From NCBI RefSeq assembly GCF_014200405.1, contig NZ_JACHBQ010000001.1, forward strand, positions 2,046,001-2,110,000: a stretch of 64,000 bases of DNA, written 5' to 3'. Every line of letters begins with the position of its first letter. Positions within the stretch are counted from its first letter, which is position 1. Source of the DNA: Cryobacterium roopkundense. Lineage in GTDB: Bacteria > Actinomycetota > Actinomycetes > Actinomycetales > Microbacteriaceae. A model generated the notes under the pieces. The model was given only the letters and a program-made list of their open reading frames with translations. It had not been told where the DNA came from and searched no databases. A program made the position numbers and the translations under genes. Shown piece by piece: positions 51,599-63,031 of this stretch.

Positions 51599-52669
51599 TC
51601 AGATGTTGCGGCCACGCGCGTCTACAGGCCACGTGGCGACGATCTGGCCCTCCCGCATCACCACATATGCGTCGGCGAGGTTCACGGCGTTGCAGACGTG
51701 GTTGGGCACGACACGCAGTCGGGTACCGGGAGCGCACTCGAGACCGGTGATCGTGACGTGGTGTTCGGAGATCGCCGACAGCCGAGCCTCGGGGTGGTCG
51801 AGCAGCCGGCCGAAGCCGGTGGAGAAGGCTCCGCGGTCGGCGGCGAGCGCCTTGCTTCCGGCGTCGGCCACCACGCGCTCGGGAGTGCGCGACACCACTG
51901 TCGCCAGCACCGTGAGCGCAATGGACTCTGGCGAACACGTGCCCAGTTCCCACTGCTGGGCGTCACCGAAGACATAGACGCCGGGCCGCAGGTCCGTGAG
52001 AACCGAGGCGTCCGCGAACTCGACCGACGGCGTTGAACCGCCGCTGACGATACGCGCCGTGATTCCCTCGCCTGCCAGGGCTGCCACGGCCGCTGCCAGC
52101 GCATGCATCTCATCCGCTGCGGCCGCCTGACGTTTCTCCGGGGAATAGCTGTGGCCGGGAAAGGTGAAGACCCCCACCACGTCGAGCCCCAGCCCGGCCG
52201 CGGCCGACGCCACGTGCCCGGCTTCAGCCGCGGACACCCCGCTGCGATGATGACCGGAATCGATCTCGACGAGCACCGAGAGGCGATTCGTGAGTCCCTC
52301 CGTGCCGCTGGCGAGTCTGGCGGCACCCTCCACGGAATCGATTCCAATCAGGAGGGGTGTGATCTGAAGAATCTCTCGCAGGCGCCGGGCCTTATCGTCG
52401 TCCAGCCAGAGCGGGTAGGCGATGAAGATGTCAGTCATGCCGGCCGTGGCAAAGACCTCCGCCTCGGAGATCGTCGCGACGGTAATGCCGATCGCCCCCG
52501 CAGCCACCTGCCGCCGCGCGATCTCCACGGATTTGTGCGTCTTCACGTGCGGGCGCAGGGCGAGCCCGGCGCGCGCCGCGAAAGCGGCCATACCGGCGAT
52601 GTTGTCGTCGAGGCGCTCCTCATCGATGACGAGCGACGGGGTGGGAACGTTCTGAGCAGCGGTAGACAC
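51599..52669 (-). CDS. D-threonine aldolase / D-serine dehydratase-like PLP enzyme
   Basis: 356 residues. PLP-binding Lys is in LRPHVKTHKSVEIA, a fold-III (alanine-racemase-like) N-terminus. FPGHSYSPEKR and IVSGGSTPS lie in the barrel, and the C-terminal metal site includes PNHVCNAVN (His and Cys), as in D-threonine aldolase and DSD1. It would cleave D-threonine or a similar D-hydroxy amino acid in the cytoplasm; substrate is inferred. Monocistronic; 59 bp from the end of treZ. Confidence 0.92.
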   Translation of the reverse strand: MSTAAQNVPTPSLVIDEERLDDNIAGMAAFAARAGLALRPHVKTHKSVEIARRQVAAGAIGITVATISEAEVFATAGMTDIFIAYPLWLDDDKARRLREILQITPLLIGIDSVEGAARLASGTEGLTNRLSVLVEIDSGHHRSGVSAAEAGHVASAAAGLGLDVVGVFTFPGHSYSPEKRQAAAADEMHALAAAVAALAGEGITARIVSGGSTPSVEFADASVLTDLRPGVYVFGDAQQWELGTCSPESIALTVLATVVSRTPERVVADAGSKALAADRGAFSTGFGRLLDHPEARLSAISEHHVTITGLECAPGTRLRVVPNHVCNAVNLADAYVVMREGQIVATWPVDARGRNI

Positions 52670-52729
52670 AGTTCCAGCCTACTGAGCACGTGACGTCACG
52701 CGCCCAGAGTCCTAACGCGCGCGAATCGG

Positions 52730-54496
52730 TCAGGACGGCCCGAGTACAACAACAGCGTGGCCGGCGAGCACAATCGATTCCGAGTCACGCCGCAAAACCG
52801 CGGTGCCGTCCGTTGCGAAGGCGATCAGCACGGGTCCAACACTCGCTGGCAGGGACTGCGGCGAGGCCCCAAAGTTGACCAGAATTCGAGTCTGGCCGCG
52901 CCGTAGCCGCAACCAGGCATCCGCTTCGCTGAATTCAACGGTGGTGCGGGTGAAACGGGGATCGGTCACATCTGGATTCGACCGGCGGACGGCGGCGAGG
53001 GCGCGATAAAACTCGAGAATGCGTGCGTGCAGCGGATGCGTGACCTCGTGCCAGTCGAGCTTGGAACGTTCGAACGTGGCGGGATCCTGTGGATCGGGCA
53101 CCACGGACGGGTCCCAGCCCATGCGCGCGAACTCCGCGATGCGCCCCCGGGCCGTCGCCTCGCCGAGCTCGGGCTCGGGGTGCGAGGTGAAGAACTGCCA
53201 GGGCGTGCTCGCGCCCCATTCCTCCCCCATGAAGAGCATTGGAGTGTACGGTCCCAGCAGCGTGAGCGTGGCGGCGATGGCGAGCTGCCCGGCATCCAGT
53301 TGGGCGGCGAGTCGGTCGCCGACGGCACGGTTGCCGATCTGATCGTGGTTTTGGGAGGAGACGACGAGGCGCCAGGTCGGCATCCGCTCGGTGTCAATCG
53401 GTCGCCCGTGCACCCGTCCTCGAAAGCTTGAATAGGTTCCGTCGTGTAAGAACCCGGCCCTGAGCACTTTTGCGAGGGCGCCAAGAGGTTCAAAGTCCGC
53501 GTAATACCCCGTGGTCTCTCCCGTGAGAGCCACGTGAACGGCGTGGTGGAAGTCGTCGCTCCACTGCCCGTCGAGCCCGTAGCCGTTGGCCTCCCGCGGA
53601 GTGATGAGACGCGGGTCGTTGAGGTCGGATTCGGCCACGAGGCTGAGGGGTCGCCCGGTCGCCGCGCTGAGGGCGGCCACCTCCACGGCGAGTTCCTCGA
53701 GCAAGTGGATGGCGCGGTGGTCGCGGAGGGCGTGCACGGCGTCGAGGCGCAGCCCGTCCACGTGGTACTCGCCCAGCCACATCAGCGCATTGTCGATGAT
53801 GTACCGGCGAACCGGCCCGGAGTCGGCGCCGTCGAGGTTGAGTGAGGATCCCCAGGTGGTACCGGCCTCCATGCTGAGGTAGGGACCGAACTGCGGCAGA
53901 TAGTTGCCACTCGGGCCGAGGTGGTTGTACACGACGTCCTGGATCACGCCGATGTTGGCGGCGTGGCAGGCGTCGACGAACCGCTGGTAGGCCGCCGGCC
54001 CGCCGTACCCCTCGTGCACGGCGTACCAGAGCACACCGTCGTAGCCCCAGTTGTGCGCGCCGTTGAAGGCGTTCACCGGCAGAACTTCGATGAAGTCGAC
54101 GCCGATCGATGCGAGGTGCGGCAACCGGGTGACGGCCGCGTCGAGCGTTCCCTCCGGTGTGAAGGTGCCCACGTGCATTTCGTAGATGGTGCTGCCGGCG
54201 AGCTGTCGCCCGGTCCAGCCCGTGTCGGCCCAGACATGGTCGGCCGGTTCGAAGGTGCGGGAGAGTTCGTGGACGCCCGACGGCTGGCGGCGAGAGCGCG
54301 GGTCGGGAAACGTTCCGCCGTCGTCGACGCGAAAACCGTAGTCCACGTCGAGGCTCGTCACGACGGATGCCCCCGGTCGCCACCAATCGTCATCGCCCCG
54401 TCGCATCTCGTGCGCGGTCTCCTGCCCATTCACGCGCAGCACGAGGTGCACCTCTCGCGCTGTCGGTGCCCACACCGCGAAGCGCTCGTCGATCAT
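52730..54496 (-). CDS. treZ: Malto-oligosyltrehalose trehalohydrolase
   Basis: 588 residues. N-terminal beta domain ([22 protein letters not shown]), then the alpha-amylase (GH13) barrel with [32 protein letters not shown] region, [12 protein letters not shown] (catalytic Asp), [12 protein letters not shown] (Glu) and [17 protein letters not shown] (transition-state Asp). It releases free trehalose from malto-oligosyltrehalose made by TreY. Its ATG overlaps the treY stop (ATGA). The frame runs upstream inside treY, but the family N-terminus fixes the start. Confidence 0.96.
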   Translation of the reverse strand: MIDERFAVWAPTAREVHLVLRVNGQETAHEMRRGDDDWWRPGASVVTSLDVDYGFRVDDGGTFPDPRSRRQPSGVHELSRTFEPADHVWADTGWTGRQLAGSTIYEMHVGTFTPEGTLDAAVTRLPHLASIGVDFIEVLPVNAFNGAHNWGYDGVLWYAVHEGYGGPAAYQRFVDACHAANIGVIQDVVYNHLGPSGNYLPQFGPYLSMEAGTTWGSSLNLDGADSGPVRRYIIDNALMWLGEYHVDGLRLDAVHALRDHRAIHLLEELAVEVAALSAATGRPLSLVAESDLNDPRLITPREANGYGLDGQWSDDFHHAVHVALTGETTGYYADFEPLGALAKVLRAGFLHDGTYSSFRGRVHGRPIDTERMPTWRLVVSSQNHDQIGNRAVGDRLAAQLDAGQLAIAATLTLLGPYTPMLFMGEEWGASTPWQFFTSHPEPELGEATARGRIAEFARMGWDPSVVPDPQDPATFERSKLDWHEVTHPLHARILEFYRALAAVRRSNPDVTDPRFTRTTVEFSEADAWLRLRRGQTRILVNFGASPQSLPASVGPVLIAFATDGTAVLRRDSESIVLAGHAVVVLGPS

Positions 54497-56793
54497 GATC
54501 TGGTCCCTTCGTGCGCCAAGAGGGCGACTGGGTAGCGTCCGAGCAGATCGGACACGGGCAACACGCCGCCCGGGAATCGTTCGCCGGTGAGAACGTTCAC
54601 GTACGGGCGCTCGGCGAGCACAATCCTCGTGTCGCGCCAGCCTCCGGCGGATTCGAGGCCGACCGGCAGCCGGGTCGCCACCGTGACGGCCCCGCCGCGG
54701 TCGAAGGCAACCACGTGGTGCGCCGCTGCGCCGAATGCCGCCACGGGCGCGTACCGGGTGAAGAGACCGGGCCGGTCCCGGCGCAGGCGCAGCGCCCTTG
54801 TGGTGACAAGCAGCTTGGCGGCGCCGGTCTCGTCCACGGGCGGCAGCCATCCGCTGTCGACGCGCGCCAGGAAGTCGCGCCGCACATCGAAGTCGACCGC
54901 ACGTCGATTGTCGGGGTCTACGAGCGACAGCTCCCAGAGTTCGCTGCCCTGGTACACGTCGGGCACGCCGGGCGCCGTGAGCTGCAGGAGCTTGGCTGCG
55001 AGGGAGTTGCTCCAGCCCGCCTGCCGCACGCGCCCGACGAACGCTGCGATCAGGCCGCGCAGGTCGTCGTCGTCATGGGTCGCCGTGACGAGGCGTCGCA
55101 GGGCCGTCTCGAAGGCTGCGTTCGGGGCAGTCCACGTGGTCGATGTGCCGGCCTCACGCGCGGCCTTCTCGGCGTATGCGCCGAGGCGTTCCGGCGAGAT
55201 CGGCCAGGCCCCCACGACGGCCTGCCAGAACAGGTTCTCGAACGGCGGGTCATCGAGCGGTGCCGCGGCGCGAAGCACGTCGAGGGTTTGTTCCCACTCT
55301 GCCGGAATCTCCGCGAGCACGTCGAGGCGGGCCCGCACGTCTTCGCCGCGCTTGGTGTCGTGGGTCGACAGGGTGGTCATCGACGCGGGGAAGGCCGCCA
55401 GCCTGTGCTGCTGTCGACGGTGAAACTCCGTTGCGTCGATGGCGAATTCGTCGGGGTCGGCGCCCACCTCGTTGAGCGAGGTCAGCCGGCTGAAGCGGTA
55501 GTAGGCGGTGTCTTCGACGCCCTTGGCCATCACCATGCCCGAAGTCTGCTGGAAACGCACGGCAATCGGATGCCGCGGATCGAGCAGCGCGGGTAGCAGC
55601 CGGCCGATCTCTCTGCCGAGTTCGGGCCGGTGGCTCACGGCAAGCCGGGCGGATTCGTGCAGCTCGTGTGCGCCGAGTGGAAGGTACGACCGATAGACCG
55701 GAAAGCAGGCGAGCAGCTCTGCCAGAGCGTCCGCAGTGTCATCCGACGGCTCCTCCACGAGCCGGGCGAGCCGCAGCACCTCCGAGCGCAAGATACCGTC
55801 GGCGATCACGCGCTTGTTGTCGTGCACCAGGTCGGCCCACACCGGCGGCACACCGTGCAACCGGGCTTCCAGGGCGTCGAGGGTTTCCCGCCCGGCCGGG
55901 TCCACGAGAACGCGGTCGAATTCGGCGAGGGCGTCGTAGCCCGTGGTTCCGGCGACGGACCAGCTCGTGGGCAGTTGTTCGTCGCCCTCGAGGATCTTCT
56001 CCACGAGCACGTACGCGCCGCCCGTGGCCTCGCGCAGCCGGTCGAGGTAACGGCTCGGATCGGCGAGCCCGTCGGGGTGGTCGACCCGCAGGCCGTCCAC
56101 GAGGCCCTCCCGCACCCAACGCACGATCTCGGCGTGCGATTCGTCGAACACCCAGGGAATCTCGGCGCGAAGTCCGGCGAGGCTGTTCACGGCGAAGAAT
56201 CGACGATAGTTCAGTTCGGCGTCGGCTCGGCGCCAGTTCACGAGCTCGTAGTGCTGCCGCGCGTGGATGGTGGCAGCGGTTGCCCCGTCCGCCGCGGTGC
56301 CCGGCGCTATGGGGTACCGATTGTCGTAGTAGTGCAGCTCGTCGCCCACGAGCACGAGCCGGTCGAGCTCGTCGGGTGCGTCCCCGAGCACCGGAATGCG
56401 CAGTCTGCCGCCGCCGAAGGACCAGTCAACGTCGAAGGCCTCCGCGTAGCGCGAGCCTTCCCCGTGGCGCAGCAGGTCCCACCACCAGGAGTTCTGCGCC
56501 GGGGTGGCCACTCCCATGTGGTTCGGCACGATGTCGACGAGCACGCCCCGCCCCGCATCCGCCGCTGCCCTCGCCAGCCGGGCGAGGCCTGCCGTCCCCC
56601 CACGAAGAGGGTCGATGCGAGAGTGGTCGACCACGTCGTAGCCGTGGTCGGAGCCGGTCTCCGCCTGAAGCAGCGGCGAGAGATAGATCCAGTCCGCGCC
56701 GAGGCTCGTGGCGTATTCGACGACGCCCGCCGCCGCCACCAGGTCGAATGACTCGCGTATCTGCAGCCGGTAGGTCGAGACCGGAACTCTCAC
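54493..56793 (-). CDS. treY: Malto-oligosyltrehalose synthase
   Basis: 766 residues. Begins [77 protein letters not shown] carries the catalytic Asp, [14 protein letters not shown] the Glu, and [17 protein letters not shown] is the later conserved region. It converts the reducing end of maltodextrins to an alpha,alpha-1,1 linkage. The GTG at 56793 overlaps the treX stop (GTGA), so treX, treY and treZ are translationally linked. Confidence 0.97.
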   Translation of the reverse strand: MRVPVSTYRLQIRESFDLVAAAGVVEYATSLGADWIYLSPLLQAETGSDHGYDVVDHSRIDPLRGGTAGLARLARAAADAGRGVLVDIVPNHMGVATPAQNSWWWDLLRHGEGSRYAEAFDVDWSFGGGRLRIPVLGDAPDELDRLVLVGDELHYYDNRYPIAPGTAADGATAATIHARQHYELVNWRRADAELNYRRFFAVNSLAGLRAEIPWVFDESHAEIVRWVREGLVDGLRVDHPDGLADPSRYLDRLREATGGAYVLVEKILEGDEQLPTSWSVAGTTGYDALAEFDRVLVDPAGRETLDALEARLHGVPPVWADLVHDNKRVIADGILRSEVLRLARLVEEPSDDTADALAELLACFPVYRSYLPLGAHELHESARLAVSHRPELGREIGRLLPALLDPRHPIAVRFQQTSGMVMAKGVEDTAYYRFSRLTSLNEVGADPDEFAIDATEFHRRQQHRLAAFPASMTTLSTHDTKRGEDVRARLDVLAEIPAEWEQTLDVLRAAAPLDDPPFENLFWQAVVGAWPISPERLGAYAEKAAREAGTSTTWTAPNAAFETALRRLVTATHDDDDLRGLIAAFVGRVRQAGWSNSLAAKLLQLTAPGVPDVYQGSELWELSLVDPDNRRAVDFDVRRDFLARVDSGWLPPVDETGAAKLLVTTRALRLRRDRPGLFTRYAPVAAFGAAAHHVVAFDRGGAVTVATRLPVGLESAGGWRDTRIVLAERPYVNVLTGERFPGGVLPVSDLLGRYPVALLAHEGTRS

Positions 56794-58997
56794 TGCACGA
56801 ACCCGTGGCGGGTCTGCAGCGTGGGCAACGTGATCGTGCCCGTGAGACTCGCGAGCGAGGCGGCCACCGAGTGGTCGGGTGCCGAAACGGGCGGCGTATA
56901 GGCCCGGAGCACGACGAGGGACCGGGATGCGATCGTTTGGATGGCGCCCGCCGGCCGTGGAATCTCATCGGCTCCCTCCCCGGCGGTGTCAACCACGATT
57001 TCCCATTCCGCCGCGTATTCTTCGGGCGGCAGGGTGAATTCCACGTCGTCGGCATCGGCGTTGAAGCAGAGCAGGAAATTAACGTCGGTGATCTCGTGCC
57101 CACGAGCGTCGCGCTCACGGATGCCCTGTCCGTTGAGAAACTTGACCACCATGCGGGCGCGGTTTTCGTCCCAGTCCTCCGGCTGCATCTCTTCACCGTC
57201 GGCGTTGAGCCACACGATGTCGGGGAGCGACTCCCCCGCCACACGCCTGCCCGGACGCCCGTCGAAGAACCTGCTGCGGCGAAAAGTGGGGTGGTCACGT
57301 CGGAGGCGCGAGATGGCCGCCGTGAACTCGATCAGGGGCTGATCGGCCTCATCCCAGTGAATCCAGCTGATCGGCGAATCCTGCGCGTACGTGTTGTTAT
57401 TGCCCGTCTGCGTGCGGCCGAGCTCGTCGCCATGCAGCAGCATGGGCACACCCTGGGACAGGAGGAGGGTGGCCAGGAAGTTGCGGTGCTGACGCGCACG
57501 GAGGGCGCGGACTTCCGGATCCGTCGTGGGACCCTCGACACCGGAATTCCAAGAGCGGTTGTGGGATTCGCCGTCCTGGTTGTCCTCGCCGTTGGCCTCG
57601 TTGTGCTTGTCGTTGTAGGACACCAGGTCGGCCAGGGTGAACCCGTCGTGGGCGGTGACGAAGTTGATCGATGCCACCGGCCGGCGGCCGGAATGTTCGT
57701 AGAGGTCGGCAGACCCGGCGATACGGCTCGCGAATTCGCCGAGCGTCGACGGCTCGCCGCGCCAGAAGTCGCGAACGGTATCCCGGTACTTGCCGTTCCA
57801 TTCCGACCACTGGGACGGGAAATTCCCGACCTGATATCCACCGGGGCCCACGTCCCAAGGCTCGGCGATCAATTTCACCTGCGACACGATGGGGTCCTGC
57901 TGCACGAGCTCAAAGAAGGTGGACAACTTGTCGACGTCGTAGAGGTCCCGTGCCAAAGCCGAGGCCAGGTCGAATCGGAAGCCGTCGACGTGCATCTCCG
58001 TGGCCCAGTAACGCAGGGAGTCCATGATGAGCTGGAGCACGTGCGGATGCCGCACGTTGAGGGTGTTGCCGGTCCCCGTGTAGTCCATGTAGTACTGCTT
58101 GTCATCGTCCATCAGACGGTAGTAGGCCTCGTTGTCGATGCCCTTGAACGACAGGGTCGGACCGAGGTGGTTGCCCTCCGCGGTGTGGTTGTACACGACG
58201 TCCAGGATCACTTCAATGCCGGCGGCGTGCAGGCTGCGCACCATGCCCTTGAATTCCTGCACCTGCTGGCCCAGGTCGCCCGTGGACGAATACGTGTTGT
58301 GCGGGGCGAAAAACCCGATCGTGTTGTAACCCCAATAGTTGTTCAGGCCTTGGTCCACGAGCGTGCTGTCGTTGACGAACTGGTGCACGGGCATCAGCTC
58401 GACCGCCGTGACGCCGAGTTTTTGCAGGTGGTCGATAACGGAGGGGTGCGCCACGCCGGCGTAGGTTCCGCGCTGTGACTCTGGCACGGCCTGCTGCAGC
58501 TGGGTCAGGCCCTTCACATGCGCCTCGTAGATGAGAGTCTGGTTGTACGGCGTGCGCAACGGGCGGTCACCGGCCCAGTCGAAGAAGGGGTTCACGACCA
58601 CGCCGAGCATCATATGAGAGCCGGAGTCATCGTCATTTCGGGAATCCGGGTCGCCGAAGTTGTAGGAGTACAGCGAAGGGTCCCAATCGATTGCGCCGCA
58701 GGTTGCTTTGGCGTAGGGATCCAGCAGTAATTTGTTCGGGTTGGCTCGGTTGCCCGCTGTGGAGTCCCCGTCGCCATAGACTCGGTAACCGTAGCGCTGG
58801 CCCGGCTGGGCAAGGGGCAGGTAGCAATGCCAGATATAGGCTGACGACTCGCGGATCTCGACGCGGGTCTCCACCCCCAGGTCGTCGATGAGACACAGCT
58901 CGACGCGGGTCGCTGCTTCGCTGAACAGAGCGAAGTTTGTTCCGCTCCCGTCAAACGTCGCGCCGAGCGGATAGGCGGTTCCTGGCCAGGTTTCCAT
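56790..58997 (-). CDS. treX: Glycogen debranching enzyme (isoamylase type)
   Basis: 735 residues. The N-terminal CBM48-like domain ([27 protein letters not shown]) and the GH13 barrel with [38 protein letters not shown] (catalytic Asp), [19 protein letters not shown] (Glu) and [22 protein letters not shown]. TreX/GlgX cleaves alpha-1,6 branches and supplies linear maltodextrin to TreY and TreZ, making trehalose as a compatible solute. First gene of the operon; CGAGGAG precedes the ATG. Confidence 0.97.
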   Translation of the reverse strand: METWPGTAYPLGATFDGSGTNFALFSEAATRVELCLIDDLGVETRVEIRESSAYIWHCYLPLAQPGQRYGYRVYGDGDSTAGNRANPNKLLLDPYAKATCGAIDWDPSLYSYNFGDPDSRNDDDSGSHMMLGVVVNPFFDWAGDRPLRTPYNQTLIYEAHVKGLTQLQQAVPESQRGTYAGVAHPSVIDHLQKLGVTAVELMPVHQFVNDSTLVDQGLNNYWGYNTIGFFAPHNTYSSTGDLGQQVQEFKGMVRSLHAAGIEVILDVVYNHTAEGNHLGPTLSFKGIDNEAYYRLMDDDKQYYMDYTGTGNTLNVRHPHVLQLIMDSLRYWATEMHVDGFRFDLASALARDLYDVDKLSTFFELVQQDPIVSQVKLIAEPWDVGPGGYQVGNFPSQWSEWNGKYRDTVRDFWRGEPSTLGEFASRIAGSADLYEHSGRRPVASINFVTAHDGFTLADLVSYNDKHNEANGEDNQDGESHNRSWNSGVEGPTTDPEVRALRARQHRNFLATLLLSQGVPMLLHGDELGRTQTGNNNTYAQDSPISWIHWDEADQPLIEFTAAISRLRRDHPTFRRSRFFDGRPGRRVAGESLPDIVWLNADGEEMQPEDWDENRARMVVKFLNGQGIRERDARGHEITDVNFLLCFNADADDVEFTLPPEEYAAEWEIVVDTAGEGADEIPRPAGAIQTIASRSLVVLRAYTPPVSAPDHSVAASLASLTGTITLPTLQTRHGFVQ

Positions 58998-59087
58998 GAG
59001 ACTCCTCGAAATGGAGATCGGACGTGGGACACCCCTGGTGCCCTTCCAGTACGCTACCTCCTTCGGGACACATTCCCGACCGTGTCG

Positions 59088-59423
59088 CTATCTGGCGGGG
59101 GTGGCGGCGCGGCGGGAACGCCACCAGGCCAGCGCCCGGACGAGGATTCGCTTCATGAACGCGGCGACCCTGTGAGCGGCGGGAAACTCCGTGCCCAGGC
59201 AGGCCACACCGAGGAAGACGATCAGCCACCCCGGACCGGGCAACGGAATCAGGATCACGCCGACGACGATGATCACAGTGCCGAGCAGTGCGACGGCCAG
59301 GCGATAGATCCAGCGCAGGCTCGGATACTTGTCCACCCAGACGCGGCACCGACGCAGGAAGACCCGCAGCGGATGCCGGGATTGTGTCCCCTCGGCGACG
59401 GAGCGTTCGAGCTGGTCAGTCAT
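59088..59423 (-). CDS. TIGR02611-family membrane protein
   Basis: 111 residues. Two adjacent membrane helices (about 45-80) include LLGTVIIVVGVILIPLPGPGWLIVFLGVACLGTEFPAAHRV, the family signature with the PLPGPGW turn. Function unknown. It is read in the same direction as treX, 90 bp upstream, and could share its promoter. Confidence 0.88.
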   Translation of the reverse strand: MTDQLERSVAEGTQSRHPLRVFLRRCRVWVDKYPSLRWIYRLAVALLGTVIIVVGVILIPLPGPGWLIVFLGVACLGTEFPAAHRVAAFMKRILVRALAWWRSRRAATPAR

Positions 59424-59522
59424 GGGTTCAATCTAGGGGCTCAGTCTGGGAAATCACACGGTCTCACGCCGCGACCGCCAGACTGGACACGATACGACAT
59501 CACCCCGTCGACAGGAGTCCTC

Positions 59523-59900
59523 ATGACCGAACACGACCTCATTGCCCTGTGGGGCAAAGCGCGCTGGCACATCATCATCTCCCAGCTCGCGCCCACCTTC
59601 CTGCTCACCTCTCTGGTCGCGCTGTTGATGCTCGGTCTGGGAGACGCCGACCTCACCGTGCGCCTGGCCGCCGCAGGTATTCTGCTGGCCTCTGGCGTAC
59701 TCGGCGCGCTCGTGCAGATCGGTACTGCCAGCGAGGGCCTCGCTATCGTCGCGGACCTGCGCACGGCGGGCACCACGTCGGCCCTGGCCAACCGCATCGT
59801 GGCGTCGGCGCCGTGGCTCAACGTGGTGCGGTTCCTCACCCCGACCGTCTTCGTGGTCGTCTACCTGGCGCTGCTCACGGCTCTGTTCCTGCCGCTCTGA
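59523..59900 (+). CDS. Small membrane protein, unknown function
   Basis: 125 residues with three predicted membrane helices (about 22-42, 48-70 and 98-122). The sequence begins MTEHDLIALWGKARWHIIISQLAPTFLLTSLVALLMLGLG. I recognise no family. The ATG at 59523 follows AGGAGTCCTC by a few bases. Convergent with the YchJ gene, 26 bp apart. Confidence 0.72.
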   Translation: MTEHDLIALWGKARWHIIISQLAPTFLLTSLVALLMLGLGDADLTVRLAAAGILLASGVLGALVQIGTASEGLAIVADLRTAGTTSALANRIVASAPWLNVVRFLTPTVFVVVYLALLTALFLPL

Positions 59901-59926
59901 CGGGACGCCTGGGCCGCCCCCGGATG

Positions 59927-60301
59927 CTACTCGACTCCGTCGACGTACAGCCAGGCGCGGCCCAGGCGGATGAATCTGCTCGTCTCGTGCTGCCGCACCC
60001 GTTCGCCAGCAATGCGGCTGTAGGCGGTGAACTCGACTACGCCCTCGTTATCGAACGGCCCGCCCTGGTCCAGTCGGGTCCACACGGCCTCGGCGTCCAA
60101 TTCGAGGGAACCTGGACGAGTCTGCGGATGCCATGTGGCCAGCAGGTGGGCGGAGTCACCCACGGCGAAGGCCGAGTAGCGCGAACGCATGAGCAGTTCG
60201 GCCGTCGGGGCCATCGCGTCGCCGGAATGGTACCGCTGGCAGCAGGCGGCATAGGTGTCGCCGCTGAGGCAGGGACACCGGGACGGGAGCGAAGAGGCCA
60301 T
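59927..60301 (-). CDS. YchJ-like (UPF0225) SEC-C protein
   Basis: 124 residues. Zinc-binding SEC-C-like N-terminus SRCPCLSGDTYAACCQRYHSG, then PTAELLMRSRYSAFAVGDSAHLLATWHP, then VWTRLDQGGPFDNEGVVEFTAYSR, as in YchJ. Function unknown; related domains are found in SecA's C-terminus. ATG at 60301 is the usual start. Confidence 0.9.
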   Translation of the reverse strand: MASSLPSRCPCLSGDTYAACCQRYHSGDAMAPTAELLMRSRYSAFAVGDSAHLLATWHPQTRPGSLELDAEAVWTRLDQGGPFDNEGVVEFTAYSRIAGERVRQHETSRFIRLGRAWLYVDGVE

Positions 60302-60423
60302 CAGTCAAGTATCTCGCGAACGAGAAGCGGATGCTGTGCTCCATTTCCCACAGGAATGTTCCGTCGAGGCAATGTGGAAACTCATGTCGGAAGATTAGTG
60401 GACACGGCCCTAAGACTTAAAGC

Positions 60424-60450
60424 AAAAAACCCCGACCAAGTCGGGGTTTC
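60424..60450 (-). terminator. Terminator after tRNA-Ala
   Basis: A stem ACCCCGAC/GTCGGGGT with loop CAA, flanked by a run of A on one side (T run on the minus strand). Confidence 0.85.
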
Positions 60451-60461
60451 TATGCTTTGGG

Positions 60462-60534
60462 TGGATCCGAGGGGATTCGAACCCCTGACCCCCTGCATGC
60501 CATGCAGGTGCGCTACCAGCTGCGCCACGGACCC
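60462..60534 (-). tRNA. tRNA-Ala(GGC)
   Basis: Minus-strand cloverleaf: acceptor GGGTCCG/CGGATCC with one G-U pair, anticodon stem CCTGC/GCAGG, anticodon GGC, T arm GGGGTTCGAATCCCC. No encoded CCA. Follows rsfS in the same orientation. Confidence 0.95.
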
Positions 60535-60606
60535 GGATTGTTGTTTCGAATTGCCCCGAAACAACTTGTTTAGACTACTGCATAATTCGGCAGACGCGAA
60601 ACCGAA

Positions 60607-60984
60607 CTACTCGTGGGCCTCCGAAGAGGCGAGTTCGAGCGGTATTACCGGGCAGTCTTTCCAGAGGCGCTCGAGGGAATAGTACTCGCGCTCCTCTTCA
60701 TGGAAGACGTGCACGACGAGGTCGCCGAAGTCAACGAGCACCCAGCGACCGGCGGCACGGCCCTCACGTCGCAGGGGCTTGTGTCCGGCCTCGATGAGCT
60801 TGTCCTCAATCTCGCCCGCAATGGCGATCACGTTGCGCTCTGAGCGCCCGGTGACAATGAGGAAGATGTCGGCAAGCGGCAGCGGGTTGGACACGTCGAG
60901 TGCGATCAGGTCCTCGCCGGCTTTGGACTCGGCTGCGGCGACGGCCACCTTGAGCAGTTCGCGAGAGTGGGCAGTTGCGGTCAT
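60607..60984 (-). CDS. rsfS: Ribosomal silencing factor RsfS
   Basis: 125 residues. The family core is LKVAVAAAESKAGEDLIALDVSNPLPLADIFLIVTGRSERNVIAIAGEIEDKL and GRWVLVDFGDLVVHVFHEEEREYYSLERLWKDCP. RsfS binds L14 on the 50S subunit and blocks subunit joining when nutrients are low. It follows nadD and the anchor protein, a standard bacterial order. The frame is open upstream of the ATG at 60984 but not family-like. Confidence 0.96.
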   Translation of the reverse strand: MTATAHSRELLKVAVAAAESKAGEDLIALDVSNPLPLADIFLIVTGRSERNVIAIAGEIEDKLIEAGHKPLRREGRAAGRWVLVDFGDLVVHVFHEEEREYYSLERLWKDCPVIPLELASSEAHE

Positions 60985-61051
60985 TGAATAAATCCTTGGT
61001 GTTGAGACATCGTGAAATAAGTAATCGTACTGGTGAAAAGAACGGGTGATG

Positions 61052-62143
61052 CTAGAAAATTTGGAGGAGGTGTCCGACGAACAGCAGGGCGCCCACACTC
61101 ACGGCGAGAGCGGCGGTGGAGACCACCAGCACGACAGGAAGGGAGACGCCACGTTTCTTGGGCGGTGTCATCACGTTGCGCGTCGACGCGTGCGTGCTGA
61201 CCGCCCGACTGGCGCTGACCGGAGCGTTTTCGCCAGGTCCGAACTCATCGAGCTGGTCCATCATCTGGTCGACATCTGCCGAGTCGAAATGGTTGGGATG
61301 CTGACCAGTTTCGCCGAGGCTTCTCGGAAGGTCGAATGATCCCGTGATCAGGATCTCCCCGGTATTAGCCAGCGGTCCAGAAGTATTTCCCTGGTTGGGA
61401 ATCGACGGCAGAATCAGCGCGTTCGTCGTGGTGGGGATTCCTCCGGCCCCCACGCCCAGGGACACGAGGTCGTCGAGAGACTGGGTGGGCCCTGCGGCGT
61501 CGACCACAGCGCTGTCGCCCGGGTCGATGGACCAGTGACCGACGGGAGGATGCAGGCTGGTCGATTCGGGCGTCGGCGGCGCAACCGGAATCTCAACTGA
61601 TACCGGAATTGAAGCCGGCACTGCTGTCGAAACCGGCACCGGAGTCGAAGTGGCACGGGCCGTGTCGGCTGGGCGATCTTCGAACGCTTCCGCCTCGAGC
61701 TCCAGCGCATCCGCTGCCTCTGCGGCGTTGAGAGCGCGCAGCTCGCGTCGGGTGAGAGAACGTGTCGCAGTCGCCGGATCCACAGCAGACGCCGCACCGG
61801 CGTCACTGGCACGAGGTGCGAAGGCCGTCAGCGAGGGGGCTACCGCGGCGGGAGGCGTGGCGACCGCTGTTGCGGTCTGCTGGGCAGACTCGGCGGCGGC
61901 GGCCGACTTCGCGGCACTGCCCCGAAGCTTCTGCGTCGGACGGGGCTTGCGGACCGGCTCGGCTGCGGACTTGTCGGACTTGGGCTCTACGGGACCGTTC
62001 TCGCCAGCCGGAGGCACTGCAACGTCGGCAGTGGAGGGTTCAGCCGTCGGCGCGGTCTCAGCAGAATTCGCCTGCTCCAACGCCTGGGCCGCTTCGCGCG
62101 CCTGCCGTCGGGTCAGTGGCGGCTGGCTGTTGCCCAACGTCAT
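61052..62143 (-). CDS. Ala/Pro-rich single-helix membrane protein of the nadD-rsfS cluster
   Basis: 363 residues, mostly low-complexity Ala, Pro, Thr and Val. Short charged motifs ([16 protein letters not shown] near the start, [19 protein letters not shown] near 130) repeat a R-R-x-x-R pattern. A basic stretch ([11 protein letters not shown]) and one C-terminal helix ([24 protein letters not shown]) anchor it. No function known; similar proteins lie between nadD and rsfS in Microbacteriaceae. ATG overlaps the nadD stop (ATGA). Confidence 0.8.
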   Translation of the reverse strand: MTLGNSQPPLTRRQAREAAQALEQANSAETAPTAEPSTADVAVPPAGENGPVEPKSDKSAAEPVRKPRPTQKLRGSAAKSAAAAESAQQTATAVATPPAAVAPSLTAFAPRASDAGAASAVDPATATRSLTRRELRALNAAEAADALELEAEAFEDRPADTARATSTPVPVSTAVPASIPVSVEIPVAPPTPESTSLHPPVGHWSIDPGDSAVVDAAGPTQSLDDLVSLGVGAGGIPTTTNALILPSIPNQGNTSGPLANTGEILITGSFDLPRSLGETGQHPNHFDSADVDQMMDQLDEFGPGENAPVSASRAVSTHASTRNVMTPPKKRGVSLPVVLVVSTAALAVSVGALLFVGHLLQIF

Positions 62144-62736
62144 ACCACGCTCCGATACAGATGGTGCTTTGAGATGTACTGGACGACCCCATCGGGGACC
62201 AGATACCAGACCGGGAAGCCCCGTTTTACCCGTGCCCGGCAGTCAGTAGACGAAATGGCCAGAGCCGGGACCTCCAGCAAGCTTACGTCTTGGTTCGGCA
62301 ATCCCGAAACGCTCAACTCATGTCCCGGACGACTCACAGCGACGAAGTGCGCGAGCTCCCAGAGCTCCCGCACGTCTTTCCAGCCCAGAATCTGGCTGAT
62401 CGCGTCGGCACCCGTGATGAAAAACAGCTCGGCGTCCGGGCGTTCGGTGTGCAGATCGCGCAAGGTGTCGATCGTGTAGGTGGGTCCCTCGCGGGTGATG
62501 TCTACGCGGCTGGTGGTAAAGCGGGGGTTCGATGCCGTGGCGATCACCGTCATCAAGTAGCGGTGTTCACTCGGGGTTACCCCTGACTTTTGCCACGGTT
62601 CACCGGTGGGCACGAAAATGACTTCGTCGAGGTCAAAACTTTGCGCGACCTCGCTGGCCGCCACGAGGTGACCGTGGTGAATGGGGTCGAACGTGCCACC
62701 CATCACCCCGACGCGCGGGCGACGACGCTGCGTCAT
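62140..62736 (-). CDS. nadD: Nicotinate-nucleotide adenylyltransferase
   Basis: 198 residues. Nucleotidyltransferase motif [22 protein letters not shown], then [18 protein letters not shown] and the C-terminal [21 protein letters not shown] (the SxTxxR motif). It adenylates nicotinate mononucleotide to deamido-NAD, an essential NAD biosynthesis step. ATG at 62736; the stop overlaps the next gene. Confidence 0.97.
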   Translation of the reverse strand: MTQRRRPRVGVMGGTFDPIHHGHLVAASEVAQSFDLDEVIFVPTGEPWQKSGVTPSEHRYLMTVIATASNPRFTTSRVDITREGPTYTIDTLRDLHTERPDAELFFITGADAISQILGWKDVRELWELAHFVAVSRPGHELSVSGLPNQDVSLLEVPALAISSTDCRARVKRGFPVWYLVPDGVVQYISKHHLYRSVV

Positions 62737-62766
62737 GCGGAACTGCTCACGTGGTGCCGTCGCCGG

Positions 62767-62973
62767 CTAGTGGCCGCTGTGACCGGAAACGCCGCCATGC
62801 GCGGCAGCATAAGCATCGGCCTTGGCGCTGTGACGGTTTGCCACGTCGCGGAAGCTCCACAGCACGACACCGAGGGCGATGAACAACACGAGGGCGACGG
62901 CCGGGTACGCCAGCAGGGGCAGGGGTAGCTCCACGTGACCGACTTCGGTCAGAACTGCGGTCACAAACGACAT
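62767..62973 (-). CDS. Small membrane protein between proA and nadD
   Basis: 68 residues with one central helix (LPLLAYPAVALVLFIALGVVLWSF) and a His/Ala-rich tail (AYAAAHGGVSGHSGH). Proteins like this are common at this site in Microbacteriaceae; no function known. The ATG at 62973 has GGAGAACCC upstream. Confidence 0.78.
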   Translation of the reverse strand: MSFVTAVLTEVGHVELPLPLLAYPAVALVLFIALGVVLWSFRDVANRHSAKADAYAAAHGGVSGHSGH

Positions 62974-63031
62974 GGGTTCTCCATTCACACAAAAAGTAGG
63001 GCTTTCGCCACCGGCATTAGTCTAGTGCGGC